Shown: positions 10,709 through 19,808, counted from the stretch's first letter. The stretch is DNA of 64,000 nucleotides from G963720475 sp963720475 (GCA_963720475.1 OY970394.1:2480001-2544000); one strand, 5' to 3'. A program made the numbers and translations. Notes: a model not told the origin generated them from the letters alone.

Positions 10709-11953
10709 TTACTCCCAGCTCGACAGGTAGCGCTGCTGCTCGTCGGTGAGCGAGTCGATCTTCACGTCGAGCGACTGGAGCTTCAGGCGGGCGACCTCGC
10801 GGTCGATGTCGTCGGGCACGCCGAGGACGTCGTTCGGCAGATCGCCCGCGTGCTCGACCATCCATTCGGCCGACAGCGCCTGGAGCGCGAACGAGATGTC
10901 CATCACCTCGGCCGGGTGGCCCTGCGCAGCCGCCAGGTTCACGACGCGGCCGCGCGCGAGCAGGTTCAGGCGCTTGCCGCCGACGTCGTACTGCTCGACG
11001 AGCGGAAGCACGCGGCGCGGCTCGTTCCCGCCCGCCGCCGCGGTCAGGCCGGCGAGGTCGATCTCGACGTCGAAGTGCCCCGCGTTGGCGAGCACCGCGC
11101 CGTCGCGCATCAACTCGAAGTGCTCGGGGCGCAGCACATCGCGGTTGCCCGTGACGGTGACGAAGATGTCGCCGTACTCGGCAGCTTCGAGCGCAGGCAT
11201 CACCTCGTACCCCTCCATCCGCGCCTCGAGCGCGCGCAGCGGATCGACCTCGCAGACGACGACCGCGGCGCCGGCGCCGCGGGCGCGCAGCGCAATCCCC
11301 CGTCCCGTCGGGCCGAAACCGAAGACGACGAGCATCTTGCTCGCGAGCAGGAGGTTGGTCGCGCGGACGATGCCGTCGAGCGCCGACTGCCCGGTGCCGT
11401 AGCGATCGTTGAACGCGCGCTCGGCGCGCGCCTCGTTGACGGCGAGCACCGGACACGCGAGCCGGCCCTCGCTCCGCAGGGCGCGCACGCGCACTAGCCC
11501 GACGGTCGTCTCCTCCGTTCCGCCGAGGAAGTCGTCCGGGACGCCGCGCTCGTGCAACGCGGCGAGCAGATCAGCGCCGTCGTCGAGCGTGAGCCGCGGC
11601 GAGCAGTCGAGCACCGCGGCGACGTGCGAGGCGTAGGTCTCGACGTCCTCCCCGGCGCGGGCGAAGACGGCCGCGTCGTCGTCCTCTACGAGGGCGGCCG
11701 CGACCTCATCTTGGGTGGAGAGCGGGTTGGACGCGCACAGCGACACCTCGGCACCGCCTGCCTTCAGTGCCTTGACCAGCACGGCCGTCTCTGCGGTCAC
11801 GTGCAGGCACGCGCCGATCGCGAGCCCGTCGAGCGGCTTGTCCTTCGCCAGCCGCGCCTCGACGTGGCGCAAGACGGGCATCTGCGCCTCTGCCCAGTCG
11901 ATCCGGGCGCGCCCGGCCTCGGCCAGCGAGAGGTCGGCGACATCGGAGCTCAT
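10709..11953 (-). CDS. Adenosylhomocysteinase-like protein, short archaeal/Thermotoga-type paralogue
   Basis: A 414-residue NAD-dependent S-adenosylhomocysteine hydrolase homologue. The NAD site is FGFGPTGRGIALRARG, the substrate domain includes ACLHVTAETAVLVKAL, and the later part has ANAGHFDVEIDL and NLAAAQGHPAEVMD. It is about 75 residues shorter than the neighbouring AhcY and lacks the C-terminal KPDxYRY tail that completes the NAD pocket of the usual bacterial enzyme. That matches the archaeal/Thermotoga subgroup, one member of which prefers S-inosylhomocysteine. It lies 34 bp after ahcY on the same strand. GGAGG precedes ATG 11953. Whether it has the same or a deaminated substrate is open. 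Confidence 0.85.
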   Translation of the reverse strand: MSSDVADLSLAEAGRARIDWAEAQMPVLRHVEARLAKDKPLDGLAIGACLHVTAETAVLVKALKAGGAEVSLCASNPLSTQDEVAAALVEDDDAAVFARAGEDVETYASHVAAVLDCSPRLTLDDGADLLAALHERGVPDDFLGGTEETTVGLVRVRALRSEGRLACPVLAVNEARAERAFNDRYGTGQSALDGIVRATNLLLASKMLVVFGFGPTGRGIALRARGAGAAVVVCEVDPLRALEARMEGYEVMPALEAAEYGDIFVTVTGNRDVLRPEHFELMRDGAVLANAGHFDVEIDLAGLTAAAGGNEPRRVLPLVEQYDVGGKRLNLLARGRVVNLAAAQGHPAEVMDISFALQALSAEWMVEHAGDLPNDVLGVPDDIDREVARLKLQSLDVKIDSLTDEQQRYLSSWE

Positions 11954-11987
11954 CTACTCGCCCCCTCCGCCGCCGCCGGCGCCGGGC

Positions 11988-13460
11988 CTAGTAGCGGTAC
12001 TGGTCAGGCTTGTACGGGCCCTCGACCGGAATGCCGAGGTAGGCCGCCTGCTCGGCGCTGAGCTCGGTGAGCTTCACACCGAGCGCGCCGAGGTGCAGCC
12101 GCGCGACCTTCTCGTCGAGGTGCTTCGGCAGGACGTAGACCTGCTTCGCGTACTCGTCGTTCTTCCCGTACAGCTCGATCTGGGCGATCGTCTGGTTGGT
12201 GAACGAGTTCGACATCACGAAGCTCGGATGCCCGGTCGCGTTGCCGAGGTTGAGCAGCCGGCCCTCCGAGAGGATGAGCACCGAGTGCCCGTCCGAGAAG
12301 ACCCACTCGTCCACCTGCGGCTTGATGTTGATCCGCTCGATGCCCGAGAACTTCTCGAGCCCGGCCATGTCGATCTCGTTGTCGAAGTGGCCGATGTTCC
12401 CGACGATCGCCTGGTGCTTCATCTTCGCCATGTGGTCGGCGGTGATGATGTCCTTGTTGCCGGTGGCGGTGATGAACACGTCGGCGGTCTCGACGACGTC
12501 CTCGAGGGTCTTCACCTCGAAGCCGTTCATCGATGCCTGCAGCGCGCAGATCGGGTCGATCTCGGTGACGATCACGCGGGCGCCCTGGCCGCGGAGCGAG
12601 TCCGCGCAGCCCTTGCCGACATCGCCGTAGCCGCAGACCACGGCAACCTTGCCGCCGAGCATCACGTCGGTGGCGCGGTTGATGCCGTCCACGAGCGAGT
12701 GGCGGCAGCCGTAGAGGTTGTCGAACTTCGACTTCGTGACCGAGTCGTTGACGTTGATCGCGGGGAAGAGCAGCGTGTTCTTCTCCGCCATCTCGTAGAG
12801 GCGGTGCACGCCCGTGGTCGTCTCCTCGGTGACGCCCTTGATGCCGGCGGCGATCCTGGTCCACTTCTCGCCGTCCTTCGCGAGCGACTCCTGCAACAGC
12901 GTGAGGAAGACGCGGAACTCCTCCGACTCGGCGTCGGCGGGGTTCGGCACCGCGCCGGCCTTCTCGAACTCGACGCCCTTGTGGACGAGCATCGTGGCGT
13001 CGCCGCCGTCGTCGAGGATCATGTTCGGGCCGACCGACCCGTCCTCGCCGGGCTCGGGCCAGGTGAGGGCCTGCTCGGTGCACCACCAGTACTCCTCGAG
13101 CGTCTCGCCCTTCCAGGCGAAGACGGGAACGCCCTGCGGGCTCTCGGGAGTGCCCTCAGGTCCCACCGCGATCGCAGCCGCGGCGTGGTCCTGGGTGGAG
13201 AAGATGTTGCAGCTCGCCCAGCGGACCTCGGCGCCGAGGGCGGTGAGGGTCTCGATCAGGACGGCCGTCTGGATCGTCATGTGGAGCGAGCCCGTGACGC
13301 GCGCTCCCTTCAGCGGCTGCTCGGCGGCGTACTCCTCGCGGATCGACATCAGGCCGGGCATCTCGTGCTCGGCGAGCTGGATCTCCTTGCGGCCGAATGC
13401 GGCCTGGCTGAGGTCGGCGACCTTGAAGTCGTCGGTCTTGGCGGCGGTGGCGGTTCCCAT
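11988..13460 (-). CDS. ahcY: Adenosylhomocysteinase
   Basis: AhcY reversibly hydrolyses S-adenosylhomocysteine to adenosine and homocysteine, relieving methyltransferase inhibition in the SAM cycle. The 490-residue product is full length: the N-terminal half has GSLHMTIQTAVLIETL and NIFSTQDHAAAAI, the NAD Rossmann motif is CGYGDVGKGCADSLRG, and the protein ends in the NAD-pocket tail KPDQYRY. A Shine-Dalgarno AAGGAGA stands about 10 nt before ATG 13460. It follows merR by 29 bp and precedes a second AdoHcy hydrolase homologue, so the three probably share a transcript. Confidence 0.97.
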   Translation of the reverse strand: MGTATAAKTDDFKVADLSQAAFGRKEIQLAEHEMPGLMSIREEYAAEQPLKGARVTGSLHMTIQTAVLIETLTALGAEVRWASCNIFSTQDHAAAAIAVGPEGTPESPQGVPVFAWKGETLEEYWWCTEQALTWPEPGEDGSVGPNMILDDGGDATMLVHKGVEFEKAGAVPNPADAESEEFRVFLTLLQESLAKDGEKWTRIAAGIKGVTEETTTGVHRLYEMAEKNTLLFPAINVNDSVTKSKFDNLYGCRHSLVDGINRATDVMLGGKVAVVCGYGDVGKGCADSLRGQGARVIVTEIDPICALQASMNGFEVKTLEDVVETADVFITATGNKDIITADHMAKMKHQAIVGNIGHFDNEIDMAGLEKFSGIERINIKPQVDEWVFSDGHSVLILSEGRLLNLGNATGHPSFVMSNSFTNQTIAQIELYGKNDEYAKQVYVLPKHLDEKVARLHLGALGVKLTELSAEQAAYLGIPVEGPYKPDQYRY

Positions 13461-13489
13461 CTGGGGTGTGTCTCCTTGGTTCTCGGTGG

Positions 13490-13843
13490 TTATGCGACTG
13501 CGTCGAGCAGGCGCTCGTGCTTCGACTGCTCGAACTCGAGCCAGTCGCTTGCTTCGACGTCGTCCGGACGGCGCGGCTGCTCCTCGAGCCAGCGCTCGAC
13601 GTCGGCGTTCAGCTTCGTGTCGTCGCGCATTCGCTTGGCGAACGCGACGTCCGACAGGCCGCAGTCGAACCGGTCGAGCAGCCCACGCAGCGTGCGCAGG
13701 CGCTGGAGCTCACCGGGGCCGAAGATGCGATAGCCGCCCGGCGTACGGGCGGGCTCGATCAGGCCCTGGCTCTCCAGATAGCGCAGCATGCGGGGCGACC
13801 AGCCGGTGGTCTCCGCAGCCTCGTTGATCGTGAGACCGTCCAT
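13490..13843 (-). CDS. MerR-family transcriptional regulator
   Basis: A 117-residue protein whose first 70 residues form a MerR winged-helix domain: LTINEAAETTGWSPRMLRYLESQGLIEPART, GGYRIFGPGEL, and the helical RLRTLRGLLDRFDCGLSD. The C-terminal part is short, hydrophilic and has no cysteine metal site, so the signal is not obviously a metal. It lies immediately upstream of ahcY on the same strand and downstream of an inverted repeat (13850-13879), which suggests it controls itself and the AdoHcy hydrolase genes. That link is inferred from position only. Confidence 0.85.
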   Translation of the reverse strand: MDGLTINEAAETTGWSPRMLRYLESQGLIEPARTPGGYRIFGPGELQRLRTLRGLLDRFDCGLSDVAFAKRMRDDTKLNADVERWLEEQPRRPDDVEASDWLEFEQSKHERLLDAVA

Positions 13844-13849
13844 CTGACG

Positions 13850-13879
13850 GCAACCTTACCAGGGTTGTGTCAAGGTTGC
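13850..13879. promoter_or_regulatory. Inverted repeat upstream of merR (candidate operator)
   Basis: GCAACCTT (13850-13857) and AAGGTTGC (13872-13879) are perfect inverted repeats with a 14-bp spacer holding a third half-site AGGGTT. On the minus strand a TTGACA hexamer (13873-13868) overlaps one arm. MerR proteins bind dyads inside promoters, so autoregulation is plausible. Confidence 0.5.
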
Positions 13880-13883
13880 AGAG

Positions 13884-14933
13884 CTAGCCCAGGTCCCGCT
13901 TGAAGCCCTCGATCGCCTCGACGGGCGTGGGATCCAGGCCCGCTAGCACCGCGATATAGACGCTCACGAGGTCACCGAGCAGAACGAGCGAGAGGACCTG
14001 CTCGGCCGGGCTGTCGCCGTGCGCTGCCACGCGTTCGACCGTCTGCGCGGATTGGGCCGCAATGCCGGCCATCAGCTCGACGCGGCGCTTGATGCGCCGG
14101 TGCTGGCCGGGGCTCTCGAGGAAGATCGCCGAGAAGGGTGGATCGGCGCCCTCCGACGCAGGCCAGCCCTCGATCTCGTTGTGGTTCGCCTCCGGCAGTG
14201 GCGCCCAGAACGCGGGCCGCTCGGCGTTCTCGTTGATCTGCGTCTTCCAGCGCGATGCCACCGGCGCCGTCGGGCCCGCGCCGTAGATCACGGGGACCGT
14301 GCCTGCGATCCTGCTTGCGAGGTCCTTCGCGTAGCAATCGTCGGCCGCCTCGGGGCCCCACTCGCCGGCGAGCGCGTCGAGTTGCGGCGCGGCCGCCTCG
14401 ACCTCCGCCCGCAGCGACGGCGCCGCGCCGCAGAGAGCCGCGCATTCGAGCGCGGCGACGGTCATGTAGGCGACGCCCGCCCGCGGTTGGAACCCTGACG
14501 GGACGCCGATCACCGGCACGCCCGCCTCGCGCGCGGCGTCGGCGAGCTTGCCGCCGGTCGTGAGCGCGATCCGCGCGGCGCCCGCCTTGCCCGCCGCGTC
14601 GAAACACGAGAGCGTCTCCTCGGTGTTGCCGGAGTAGCTGGCGCAAAGGACGAGCGTGCCTGTACCGGCCCACGAGGGCGGCTCGTAACCGCGGCTCGTC
14701 ACGAGCGGAGCAGTCGCGCGGTTGCCGATGATCGCCGCTGCCAGATCGGCACCGATCGCCGAGCCGCCCATGCCGCAGACAACGAGTCCGCCCGGTGCCT
14801 CGACCGGAGTCAGCGCCGCCGACTCGACGCGCCAGAACGCATCGGCGAGCTGATGCGAGCCGCCGACGACGTCGCTGACAATGCCCTGCGAGTCGACCGC
14901 CCCGACCGCGGAGGGGGAAAGGTCCCCGCTCAT
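13884..14933 (-). CDS. SIS-domain bifunctional phosphoglucose/phosphomannose isomerase
   Basis: A 349-residue protein of the archaeal-type PGI/PMI family, with two SIS folds and a C-terminal isomerase domain. The signatures are VVCGMGGSAIGADLAAA, LCASYSGNTEETLS and INENAERPAFWAPLPEANHNEIEGW, the last including the catalytic-type Glu and His. It interconverts glucose-6-P, fructose-6-P and mannose-6-P, feeding GDP-mannose synthesis. Its start ATG overlaps the preceding guanylyltransferase stop by 4 nt (ATGA), so the two are translationally coupled, which agrees with a joint role in activated mannose supply. Confidence 0.88.
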   Translation of the reverse strand: MSGDLSPSAVGAVDSQGIVSDVVGGSHQLADAFWRVESAALTPVEAPGGLVVCGMGGSAIGADLAAAIIGNRATAPLVTSRGYEPPSWAGTGTLVLCASYSGNTEETLSCFDAAGKAGAARIALTTGGKLADAAREAGVPVIGVPSGFQPRAGVAYMTVAALECAALCGAAPSLRAEVEAAAPQLDALAGEWGPEAADDCYAKDLASRIAGTVPVIYGAGPTAPVASRWKTQINENAERPAFWAPLPEANHNEIEGWPASEGADPPFSAIFLESPGQHRRIKRRVELMAGIAAQSAQTVERVAAHGDSPAEQVLSLVLLGDLVSVYIAVLAGLDPTPVEAIEGFKRDLG

Positions 14934-15958
14934 CCGACCCTCTCTTCCGGCTGCACGCGCGCGTCTGCCGCGACGACGGCGCCATCGGCGACCTCTGCTG
15001 CGCTGCCGAGCACCGCGCCCGGCTCGATCCGCGCGCCCTCCCCCACGCTCACGCCCGTGCCGACGATCGCGTCCTTCACGACGCAGTCGGCAGCGAGGCG
15101 CACGTCGTCGTGGAGGACGGAGCGCTCCACCGTCGTGTTCGTGCCGACGGCGCAGTGGCGGCCGACGACCGACTGGGGACCGATGTGCGCGCCGCTCGTG
15201 ATCGAGCCGTCGTAGATCAGCGAGTCGGTCTCGTCGCGCTCGGGCAGCGTGCTGGCGACGCGCCCGGCGAGCAGGTCGTAGGTGGCCTCGAGGTAGCGCT
15301 CGGGCGTCCCGATGTCGATCCAGTAGCCCTCGGCGGCGTAGCCGTAGAGACCGTCGCCGATCAGCTCGGGGAACACCTCACGCTCGAAGGAGACGGGCCG
15401 GCCGGAGGCGATCCGCTCGACCGCGTTGCGCTCGAGGATGTAGGCCCCGGCGTTGATGCGGTTCGTCGGCGCGGGACCGTCGGACTTCTCGAGGAACTGC
15501 TGCACGCGGCCATCGTCGTCAGTCGGCACTACCCCGTAGCTCGACGTGTCCTCGACCGCGACCAGCGCGAGCGTGGCTGCCGCACCGGTCTGCTCGTGCT
15601 GAGCGAGCTGGGCCGTCAGATCCATGTCGGTGAGCACGTCGCCGTTCAGCACGAACAGGCGGTCTCCGATCAGCCCCTCGTCAAATGCCAACCGCACGGG
15701 CCCGGCCGTGTCGAGCGGCTCGTCCTCGTGGACGTAGCGCAGCCGCATCCCCTCGTAGATATCGCCGAGCACCGCCTCGACCCCATCGGAGAGAAAGCCG
15801 CACGAAAGGATCACCTCGTCGGCGCCGTGCGATCGGAGCCAGTCGAGCATGAAGCTGAGAAACGGCCGGCCGGCGAGCGGCATTACCGGCTTCGGGACAG
15901 TCAGGGTGAGTGGCCGCAGGCGCGTGCCCTGGCCCCCAGCGAGGATCAGCGCCTGCAC
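14930..15958 (-). CDS. Mannose-1-phosphate guanylyltransferase-type nucleotidyltransferase
   Basis: A 342-residue NTP-transferase with signature LILAGGQGTRLRPLT, PKPVMPLAGRP, the product/metal site LNGDVLTDMD, and EGYWIDIGTPERYLEA. A C-terminal left-handed beta-helix with VVGRHCAVGTNTTVERSVL follows. It probably makes GDP-mannose from mannose-1-P and GTP, although UDP-glucose-type specificity cannot be excluded. It lies between ugd (10 bp upstream) and the PGI/PMI gene (4-nt overlap) in a run of minus-strand sugar-nucleotide genes. Confidence 0.85.
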   Translation of the reverse strand: MQALILAGGQGTRLRPLTLTVPKPVMPLAGRPFLSFMLDWLRSHGADEVILSCGFLSDGVEAVLGDIYEGMRLRYVHEDEPLDTAGPVRLAFDEGLIGDRLFVLNGDVLTDMDLTAQLAQHEQTGAAATLALVAVEDTSSYGVVPTDDDGRVQQFLEKSDGPAPTNRINAGAYILERNAVERIASGRPVSFEREVFPELIGDGLYGYAAEGYWIDIGTPERYLEATYDLLAGRVASTLPERDETDSLIYDGSITSGAHIGPQSVVGRHCAVGTNTTVERSVLHDDVRLAADCVVKDAIVGTGVSVGEGARIEPGAVLGSAAEVADGAVVAADARVQPEERVG

Positions 15959-15968
15959 CGCCGCCGCC

Positions 15969-17255
15969 TCAGCGCCCGACGCCCTCGTAGGTGAAGCCGG
16001 CGGACTCGAGCGTCTCGCGATCGAGGAAGTTGCGCCCGTCCACGACGATCGGCTCGTTCATCTTCGCCTTCACCTCGCCGGTCCAGTCGAGATCGGCGAA
16101 CTCGGGCCATTCGGTGACGAGCACCGCGGCGTCGGCGCCGTCGAGGGCGTCGAGCGCGGAGGCGGCTACCGTCGCGCTTCCGAGCATCTCGCTCGCGTTG
16201 TCGGCCGCCACCGGGTCGAAGACGCGCACGTGGGCGCCCTCCCCCTGGAGACGGGCGGCGAGCACGAGCGCCGTCGCCTCGCGGACGTCGTCGGTGTCGG
16301 GCTTGAAGGCGACGCCGAGCAGCGCGATCTCCTTCCCCACGAGCGAGCCGAGGTGCTTCTGCAGCTTGCCGATCGTGCGCCGCTTCTGGAGCTCGTTGAC
16401 CTCGATCACGGCGGTCAGCAGCTGGAAGTGGTAGCCGGTGTTGCCGGCGAGCTGCTTCAGCGCCGACACGTCCTTCGGGAAGCACGAGCCTCCATAGCCA
16501 ATCCCCGCGCGCAGGAACTGCGGGCCGATCCGCTCGTCGAGCCCCATTCCCCGTGCGACCTCGGTCACGTCGGCGCCGAGCTCCTCGGAGACGTTGGCGA
16601 TCTCGTTGATGAAGGAGATCTTGGTCGCGAGGAAGGCGTTCGAGGCGAGCTTGATCATCTCGGCGCTGGCGACGTCGGTGCGCACGCGCGCGCCGCCGAG
16701 CGGCGAGTAGAGCGTCTCGACACGCTCGGCGAACCGCTCCGAGAGATCGTCAGCCCCGATGACCACCCGGTCGGGGTTCATGAAGTCCTCGACCGCGGAC
16801 CCCTCCTTGAGGAACTCCGGGTTCGACACGTAGCCGAGTCCCGGATGGTCGCGCTGAATCGTGCGGCCTGTGCCGACCGGGACCGTCGACTTCATCACGA
16901 TCGCGTGGTCGGTCGAGCCGCCGAGCTCCGAGATCACCGTGTTCACGCGCGAGAGGTCGGCGTCGCCCGAGTAGGTCGGCGGTGTGTCGACGCAGCAGAA
17001 CAGGAGCTCGGCCGCGCCGAGCAGCTCAGCCATGTCGGTCGTGAAAGTCAGCCGCTCCGCGTTTCGCTCGAGCAGGTCGGCCAGCCCGGGCTCGTGGATC
17101 GGCACGTCGCCGGCGTTGAGCGCCGCAACCTTCTCGGCGATCACGTCGCGCGCGACGACGCGGTGGCCCAGCTCCGCGAAGCACGCCGCCGTGACGAGCC
17201 CGACCCAGCCCACGCCGATGACGCCGACCGGCTCCTTCTCGGTACCCCCGTTCAT
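15969..17255 (-). CDS. ugd: UDP-glucose 6-dehydrogenase
   Basis: A 428-residue nucleotide-sugar dehydrogenase that oxidises UDP-glucose twice with NAD+ to UDP-glucuronate. The N-terminal Rossmann motif is GVIGVGWVGLVTAACFAELG, the NAD/substrate region includes STVPVGTGR and NPEFLKEGSAVEDF, and the catalytic cysteine is in GGSCFPKD (about residue 263). The C-terminal UDP-binding domain has LGVAFKPDTDDVREA. Length is normal. Other UDP-hexose or UDP-HexNAc dehydrogenases look alike, so the exact sugar is the family's commonest choice. It is in a minus-strand series with the LCP gene and manC-like gene. Confidence 0.9.
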   Translation of the reverse strand: MNGGTEKEPVGVIGVGWVGLVTAACFAELGHRVVARDVIAEKVAALNAGDVPIHEPGLADLLERNAERLTFTTDMAELLGAAELLFCCVDTPPTYSGDADLSRVNTVISELGGSTDHAIVMKSTVPVGTGRTIQRDHPGLGYVSNPEFLKEGSAVEDFMNPDRVVIGADDLSERFAERVETLYSPLGGARVRTDVASAEMIKLASNAFLATKISFINEIANVSEELGADVTEVARGMGLDERIGPQFLRAGIGYGGSCFPKDVSALKQLAGNTGYHFQLLTAVIEVNELQKRRTIGKLQKHLGSLVGKEIALLGVAFKPDTDDVREATALVLAARLQGEGAHVRVFDPVAADNASEMLGSATVAASALDALDGADAAVLVTEWPEFADLDWTGEVKAKMNEPIVVDGRNFLDRETLESAGFTYEGVGR

Positions 17256-17268
17256 GAGGCCGCGGAAC

Positions 17269-18693
17269 CTACAGCGTGCGAGAGGTCCGGGCGATCTCGA
17301 GCATCTGCTTCTTCGAGAGCGACTGGAGCAGGGTGTTCGAGACCCAGTACACGCCCTTGTTGGTGCGCCACGAGATCACGCGCAGCCGATCGCCGGCGTA
17401 GAAGAACTTGTACTTGCGCCCGTCGACCGTGCGCTCCTCGGAGGGATGCTTGAGGATCGGCGGGTCGCGCCACGTCGTGCCTTGGAGGCCGTAGTACTCG
17501 CCGAGCAGGCCGCGCTTGGTCACCATCCGGTAGCTGCGGTACTTCGTCCCTTCGTGCTTGATCGAGTAGACCTCGGGCTTGCCCGCGAAGAGCGCGCCGC
17601 GCGTGCGCTTGGTCGGGTAATAGACCGGATACTTGATCCCGCCGGCTACGGCCTGGAGCGCCTGCTCGCGGCCCGCGTCGGGCGCCGACTCGAGGCTCAG
17701 CTCGAGGTCGTTGACCTTCTTCTTTTTCTTCTTGCCCTTCGGCTTCAGTTCGCCACGCGGGCCCTTCGTGTCCTCGACGCCGAGGAACTGCTGCGCGAGC
17801 TTGTGCACCTGGTCGTTCGAGGCCGTCACGTAGCTCGGCCCGATCTGGCCCTCGAAGTGGATCTCCTGCACGGGCCGGCCGGCTGAGAAGACGGCGAGCT
17901 TGAGCAGGCTGAGGACGGTCTTGCGCGAGTCGATGTCCGAGCTCGTGTACTTGCCGAAGATCTTCACCAGCTCGTCGCGGTCGTCGATCAGTTTGCCCGT
18001 CGAGACCTGGTCCTTCGCCTGACGGAGGAAGTCCTGCTGGCGAGCGCCGCGGACGAGGTCGTTGTCCTCGTGGCGGAAACGCACGTAGGCGAGCGCCTCG
18101 TAGCCGCAGAGCTTGCGGTAGCCGGGCTTCTGGTCGATCGAGGCGTACGCCTGGCTCTCGTTGAAGTAGCGGCGGTCGACATCGACGTAGACGCAACCGA
18201 TCCGATCGACGGCCTTGCGGAAGCCGCGGAAATCGACGTTGATCACATGGTTGATCCGCAGGCCGGTGAGTTTCTTGACCGTCTTGACCATCAGCTTCGG
18301 CCCGCCGTAGGAGAACGCGGCGTTGATGCGGTCGGTCCCGACGCCGGGGATCTCGACCTTCAGGTCGCGCGGAAAGGACATGATCGCATTCGCCTTCTTC
18401 GAGGGATCGAGCCGGACGAGCATGATCGTGTCGGAGCGCCCCTTGTCGGCCGGGTTGTCGACACGGATGTCGGAGCCGAGCAGGAGGATCGTGCGCGGCT
18501 TGCCGGCGTCGGCCTCCGACAGCTCCCCACCGAGGTCGAGCCGCTTGTTCTGCTTGAAGGCCTCGACGACCTTGTCCACCTCGTTGAACGCCGCGACGGC
18601 GGTGGCGCCAGCGAACGCGGTGCCGATTAGCAGCGCTCCGAGGAGGAGCTTGCGGAACAGGCGCGGGCCTTTGTATTCGGCTTCGGGCTGCAT
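17269..18693 (-). CDS. LytR-CpsA-Psr (LCP) family cell-wall polymer ligase
   Basis: A 474-residue membrane protein with a basic N-terminus and one TM helix (about 15-36). An extracellular LCP domain follows with LLLGSDIRVDNPADKGRSDTIMLVRLD, MSFPRDLKVEIPG, RINAAFSYGG and ALAYVRFRHEDNDLVRGARQQDF, holding the conserved Asp and Arg residues that bind the polyprenyl pyrophosphate substrate. LCP enzymes attach teichoic acids, arabinogalactan or capsule to peptidoglycan. An extra C-terminal domain with lysine runs (KPKGKKKKKK) is of unknown role. The neighbours making sugar nucleotides fit a wall-polysaccharide attachment job. Confidence 0.9.
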   Translation of the reverse strand: MQPEAEYKGPRLFRKLLLGALLIGTAFAGATAVAAFNEVDKVVEAFKQNKRLDLGGELSEADAGKPRTILLLGSDIRVDNPADKGRSDTIMLVRLDPSKKANAIMSFPRDLKVEIPGVGTDRINAAFSYGGPKLMVKTVKKLTGLRINHVINVDFRGFRKAVDRIGCVYVDVDRRYFNESQAYASIDQKPGYRKLCGYEALAYVRFRHEDNDLVRGARQQDFLRQAKDQVSTGKLIDDRDELVKIFGKYTSSDIDSRKTVLSLLKLAVFSAGRPVQEIHFEGQIGPSYVTASNDQVHKLAQQFLGVEDTKGPRGELKPKGKKKKKKVNDLELSLESAPDAGREQALQAVAGGIKYPVYYPTKRTRGALFAGKPEVYSIKHEGTKYRSYRMVTKRGLLGEYYGLQGTTWRDPPILKHPSEERTVDGRKYKFFYAGDRLRVISWRTNKGVYWVSNTLLQSLSKKQMLEIARTSRTL

Positions 18694-18696
18694 CGT

Positions 18697-19800
18697 CTAG
18701 GCGATCCGCAGATGGCCGGAGCTGCGGCCCTCCATCCGCTTCGGGATCAGGTGTACGAACTCCACGAGCGCGCCGAGGTAGCGCTCGAGCGAGCTGACCG
18801 ACACCCACTCATCAGGGCCGTGGTGGCCGCCACCGATCGGCCCGAACTCGACCGCGGGCACGCCCGCATCGAGGAAGCTGATCACGTCGGAGGCGCCGTC
18901 GCGGCCGACGGCGATGCTCTCGTGCGGCTCGCCGGCGGCCTCCGCGAGCAGCAGCACGAACGGGTCGTCGCGGTCCACCTGGACCGGAGCGCGCTGGAAG
19001 ACGGGCTTGACGGTGACGTCGGGCAGGGCGGAGATCGCGGCTCTGATCTCGTCCGGGTCCTGCTCGGGCAGGAAGCGGATGTCGACGTCGATCACGCAGA
19101 GGTCGGGGACCTTGTTGAGCGCGTCACCGCCGACGATGCGCCCGAGATTGATCGACGGCCGGTCGAAGAGCTCGGAGGACTCGCGCGCGAACGGCAGCGA
19201 CTCGATCGCGCGGAACGTGTCGAGCGCCTTCAACACGGCGTTGTCGCCCTCCCACGGGGTCGAGCCGTGCGCCGCCTTGCCGGCGATCTCGATCCGCAGC
19301 GCGAGCACGCCCTTCGCTTGCACGCCGATGTGCATGTCGGTCGGCTCGCCGGTGATCGCGAAGTCGCCCACGTAACCCTGTTCGACGAGGAAGTCGGTCC
19401 CCCTCGGCTCAGGCTCGTCGGACTCCTCGTCGGCGATGCAGACGAACGAGACGCGCACGTCGTCCTGGTCGGCGAGCTCGCGCGTCGCGCACATCATCGC
19501 CGCGAGGCCGCCCTTCATGTCGTAGGCGCCGCGGGCGACGAGGCGGTCGCCGTCGAACTGGGGCACGAACTGCTCGGCACGCGCGGGGACCACGTCGAGG
19601 TGCCCGTGGAAGAGCACCGTCGGCCCCTCGGCAGCACCGACCGTCGCCGCCAGCACGGGGCGATCCTTGTGCATCGCGCTCTCGACCTCGACATCGCGCG
19701 CCTCGAGCCACCCTTTGACGAAGCCGGCGGCGCTCTTGATCCCGTCAGGGGTCGAGGTGTCGTAGGTGACGAGGCGCTCGCAGGTAGCGCGTACGTCCAT
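18697..19800 (-). CDS. M20-family metallopeptidase (ArgE/DapE-like deacylase)
   Basis: A 367-residue M20 enzyme with the di-zinc ligand set: His-Asp in VLFHGHLDVVP, Asp in RGAYDMKGGLAAM, the Glu-Glu pair in IADEESDEPEP, Glu/Asp in TGEPTDMH, and a late His in GPIGGGHHGPDE. The dimerisation domain has AAHGSTPWEGDNA. The family removes acyl groups from amino acids or cuts dipeptides, and the specific substrate (succinyl-DAP, acetylornithine or other) is not decidable here. ATG 19800 lies 8 nt after a TATCCT -10, so the mRNA appears leaderless. It may head the operon continuing into the LCP gene 3 bp downstream. Confidence 0.88.
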   Translation of the reverse strand: MDVRATCERLVTYDTSTPDGIKSAAGFVKGWLEARDVEVESAMHKDRPVLAATVGAAEGPTVLFHGHLDVVPARAEQFVPQFDGDRLVARGAYDMKGGLAAMMCATRELADQDDVRVSFVCIADEESDEPEPRGTDFLVEQGYVGDFAITGEPTDMHIGVQAKGVLALRIEIAGKAAHGSTPWEGDNAVLKALDTFRAIESLPFARESSELFDRPSINLGRIVGGDALNKVPDLCVIDVDIRFLPEQDPDEIRAAISALPDVTVKPVFQRAPVQVDRDDPFVLLLAEAAGEPHESIAVGRDGASDVISFLDAGVPAVEFGPIGGGHHGPDEWVSVSSLERYLGALVEFVHLIPKRMEGRSSGHLRIA

Positions 19801-19808
19801 CCCGGCGC

